Assembly (NCBI GenBank): GCA_017938565.1
Contig: JAGBBI010000284.1
Span: 1 to 8,284, forward strand
Direction of reading: 5' to 3'
Length of the DNA stretch: 8,284 nucleotides
Origin: Clostridia bacterium
GTDB lineage: Bacteria; Bacillota_A; Clostridia; Christensenellales; UBA1242
The translations under genes were made by a program, and so were the position numbers. A model generated the notes under the pieces. It made no database searches, was not told the origin of the DNA, and saw nothing but the letters and a program-made list of their open reading frames with translations. Below are positions 7,355 through 8,284 of this stretch, in pieces. The first letter of the stretch is position 1, and each line of letters begins with the position of its first letter.

Positions 7355-8284
7355 CTAAGACTCTTTTTTCTCTTGACTTTCGCTTGCATTCTCATAATAG
7401 CCAGCACGTATTATACGTTCATTGTAAGGCTCTACCTTGTTTACCATATACCTTATATCTGAATTAAGTTCATCTTCAACAGACCCCTCTTGGGATGCTG
7501 GATAATAATCATCTATTCCCCAACCATATTTATCTGTGTACAAATGACGAACCCCGCGGTTCGCTAAAAGTTTGCTTGCGTCATCTACTTGCCATCGAAA
7601 ATAAGTTTTGCCACCCCGAGAAATTTCAACAAGTTCCAAATGAGACGACAACGTTTTCCCATCAATCTGCTTATCGTTAAGGTCTGCACCGCAACCAAAA
7701 TTCTCACCATTATACAAGCCATTTACTCCACGAATCTCGTCATAATTTGTACAGCGAACTTCAATATCTAAATCAAGTTTTCCTGATTGACTTTTCATCC
7801 ATTCTTTTGCTTCGTCTTCTGTTTCAAAATCATCAGCAGAGAGAACAACAGCACTCACTTCCGTTTCAGGTCTGCTATTTGGAGACTCCTTTTTTACATC
7901 ATCTGCTATATTTTCAGCAAGTGCCCCAACCGAAATCAACCCTTTACCATTTTGCCATAAATGATTAGCAGCCTTTGCAAGATTATCTTTACTGACACCA
8001 ACTCTTGCTCTAAGTCTTTCAAGTTCTAATTCCTGTTGCTCATTGCTTGCAAAACCTATTTCTGCACTAAGCATATATGCACAATCATCTAAAGCATGAA
8101 ATTGTTTATCACAAAGAACAAGAATATCGTTAACCTTGCCCATACTCACACGGCCTTCCGACTTAAGGACTCTTAAAACTTCAAAAACTACATGATTACC
8201 ATTTTCAATACTTGAAAGCAATTCTCCATACTTTCTTTCAAACTCAGCGCATATTGGATGTAGAACATAAAATTTATCTTCCCC
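7355..8284 (-). CDS. Hypothetical acidic protein (partial, 5' end outside window)
   Basis: The frame stays open to the right edge (309 codons before TAG), so the true start lies outside the window. The TTG at 8221 that could be called a start is an internal Leu codon: the residues before it, GEDKFYVLHPICAEFERKYG, continue naturally. The visible N-terminal half is helical and Leu/Glu/Lys-rich (DKQFHALDDCAYMLSAEIG, then QQELELERLRARVG). An acidic linker (about 121-145) leads to AVVLSADDFETEDEAKEWMK (about 146-165). This resembles the short FxTxxEAxxW pattern seen in some phage and plasmid proteins, but I treat that as weak. A mixed region rich in Asp, Gly and Trp/Tyr follows, then a charged C-terminus ending ESQEKKES. 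No signal peptide or membrane helix is visible in this part. The function is unknown and I cannot name a family. The terminator at 7301-7337 closes its transcript. Confidence 0.85.
   Translation of the reverse strand, partial: GEDKFYVLHPICAEFERKYGELLSSIENGNHVVFEVLRVLKSEGRVSMGKVNDILVLCDKQFHALDDCAYMLSAEIGFASNEQQELELERLRARVGVSKDNLAKAANHLWQNGKGLISVGALAENIADDVKKESPNSRPETEVSAVVLSADDFETEDEAKEWMKSQSGKLDLDIEVRCTNYDEIRGVNGLYNGENFGCGADLNDKQIDGKTLSSHLELVEISRGGKTYFRWQVDDASKLLANRGVRHLYTDKYGWGIDDYYPASQEGSVEDELNSDIRYMVNKVEPYNERIIRAGYYENASESQEKKES

Overview
This is an AT-rich bacterial chromosomal window. All seven complete genes and the two genes cut by the edges lie on the minus strand, so transcription runs right to left. 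Low GC, Shine-Dalgarno sequences of the AGGGAGGT/AAAGGG type, sigma-A-like promoters with 17-nt spacers, GTG starts and U-rich hairpin terminators suggest a Firmicutes/Clostridia-like organism, possibly an uncultured gut lineage. The genus cannot be determined from this sequence. UGG is used for Trp and I see no sign of a reassigned UGA.

Right end (7355-8284): the 3' part of an unrecognised acidic protein gene whose start lies outside the window, ending at a hairpin terminator (7301-7337). A leader region follows, with a good promoter (-35 at 7185-7190, extended -10 at 7162-7167).

Centre (3494-7091): a tightly packed operon-like run, in transcription order: a zinc-ribbon/TM2 membrane protein (GTG start), mnmA (tRNA U34 2-thiolation), trpS (tryptophanyl-tRNA synthetase), a 66-residue helical protein and a 123-residue unknown protein. 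The gaps are 5, 11, 5 and 22 nt. No terminator is obvious after the last gene.

proS (1951-3375): a short, archaeal/eukaryotic-type (type 3) prolyl-tRNA synthetase with a C-terminal zinc-binding domain. It has its own promoter (TTGACT, 17 nt, TATAAT), with an inverted repeat in the spacer, and ends at a strong hairpin terminator (1830-1881). No T-box leader is visible before proS or before the trpS operon.

Left end (1-1615): two tandem paralogous genes 20 nt apart, behind their own extended -10 promoter. Their N-termini match closely (37 of the first 63 residues identical by hand count). The complete copy resembles a very divergent sigma-70-like regulator (region-2-like and region-4-like segments) with an added C-terminal part holding one or two more helix-turn-helix-like segments. 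This pair is the least ordinary part of the window. The second copy is cut by the left edge. Upstream of their promoter is a two-unit 29-bp tandem repeat with four evenly arranged ATTACAC heptamers.

The centre of the window is therefore translation housekeeping (tRNA charging and tRNA modification), and both flanks hold lineage-specific genes of unknown function.
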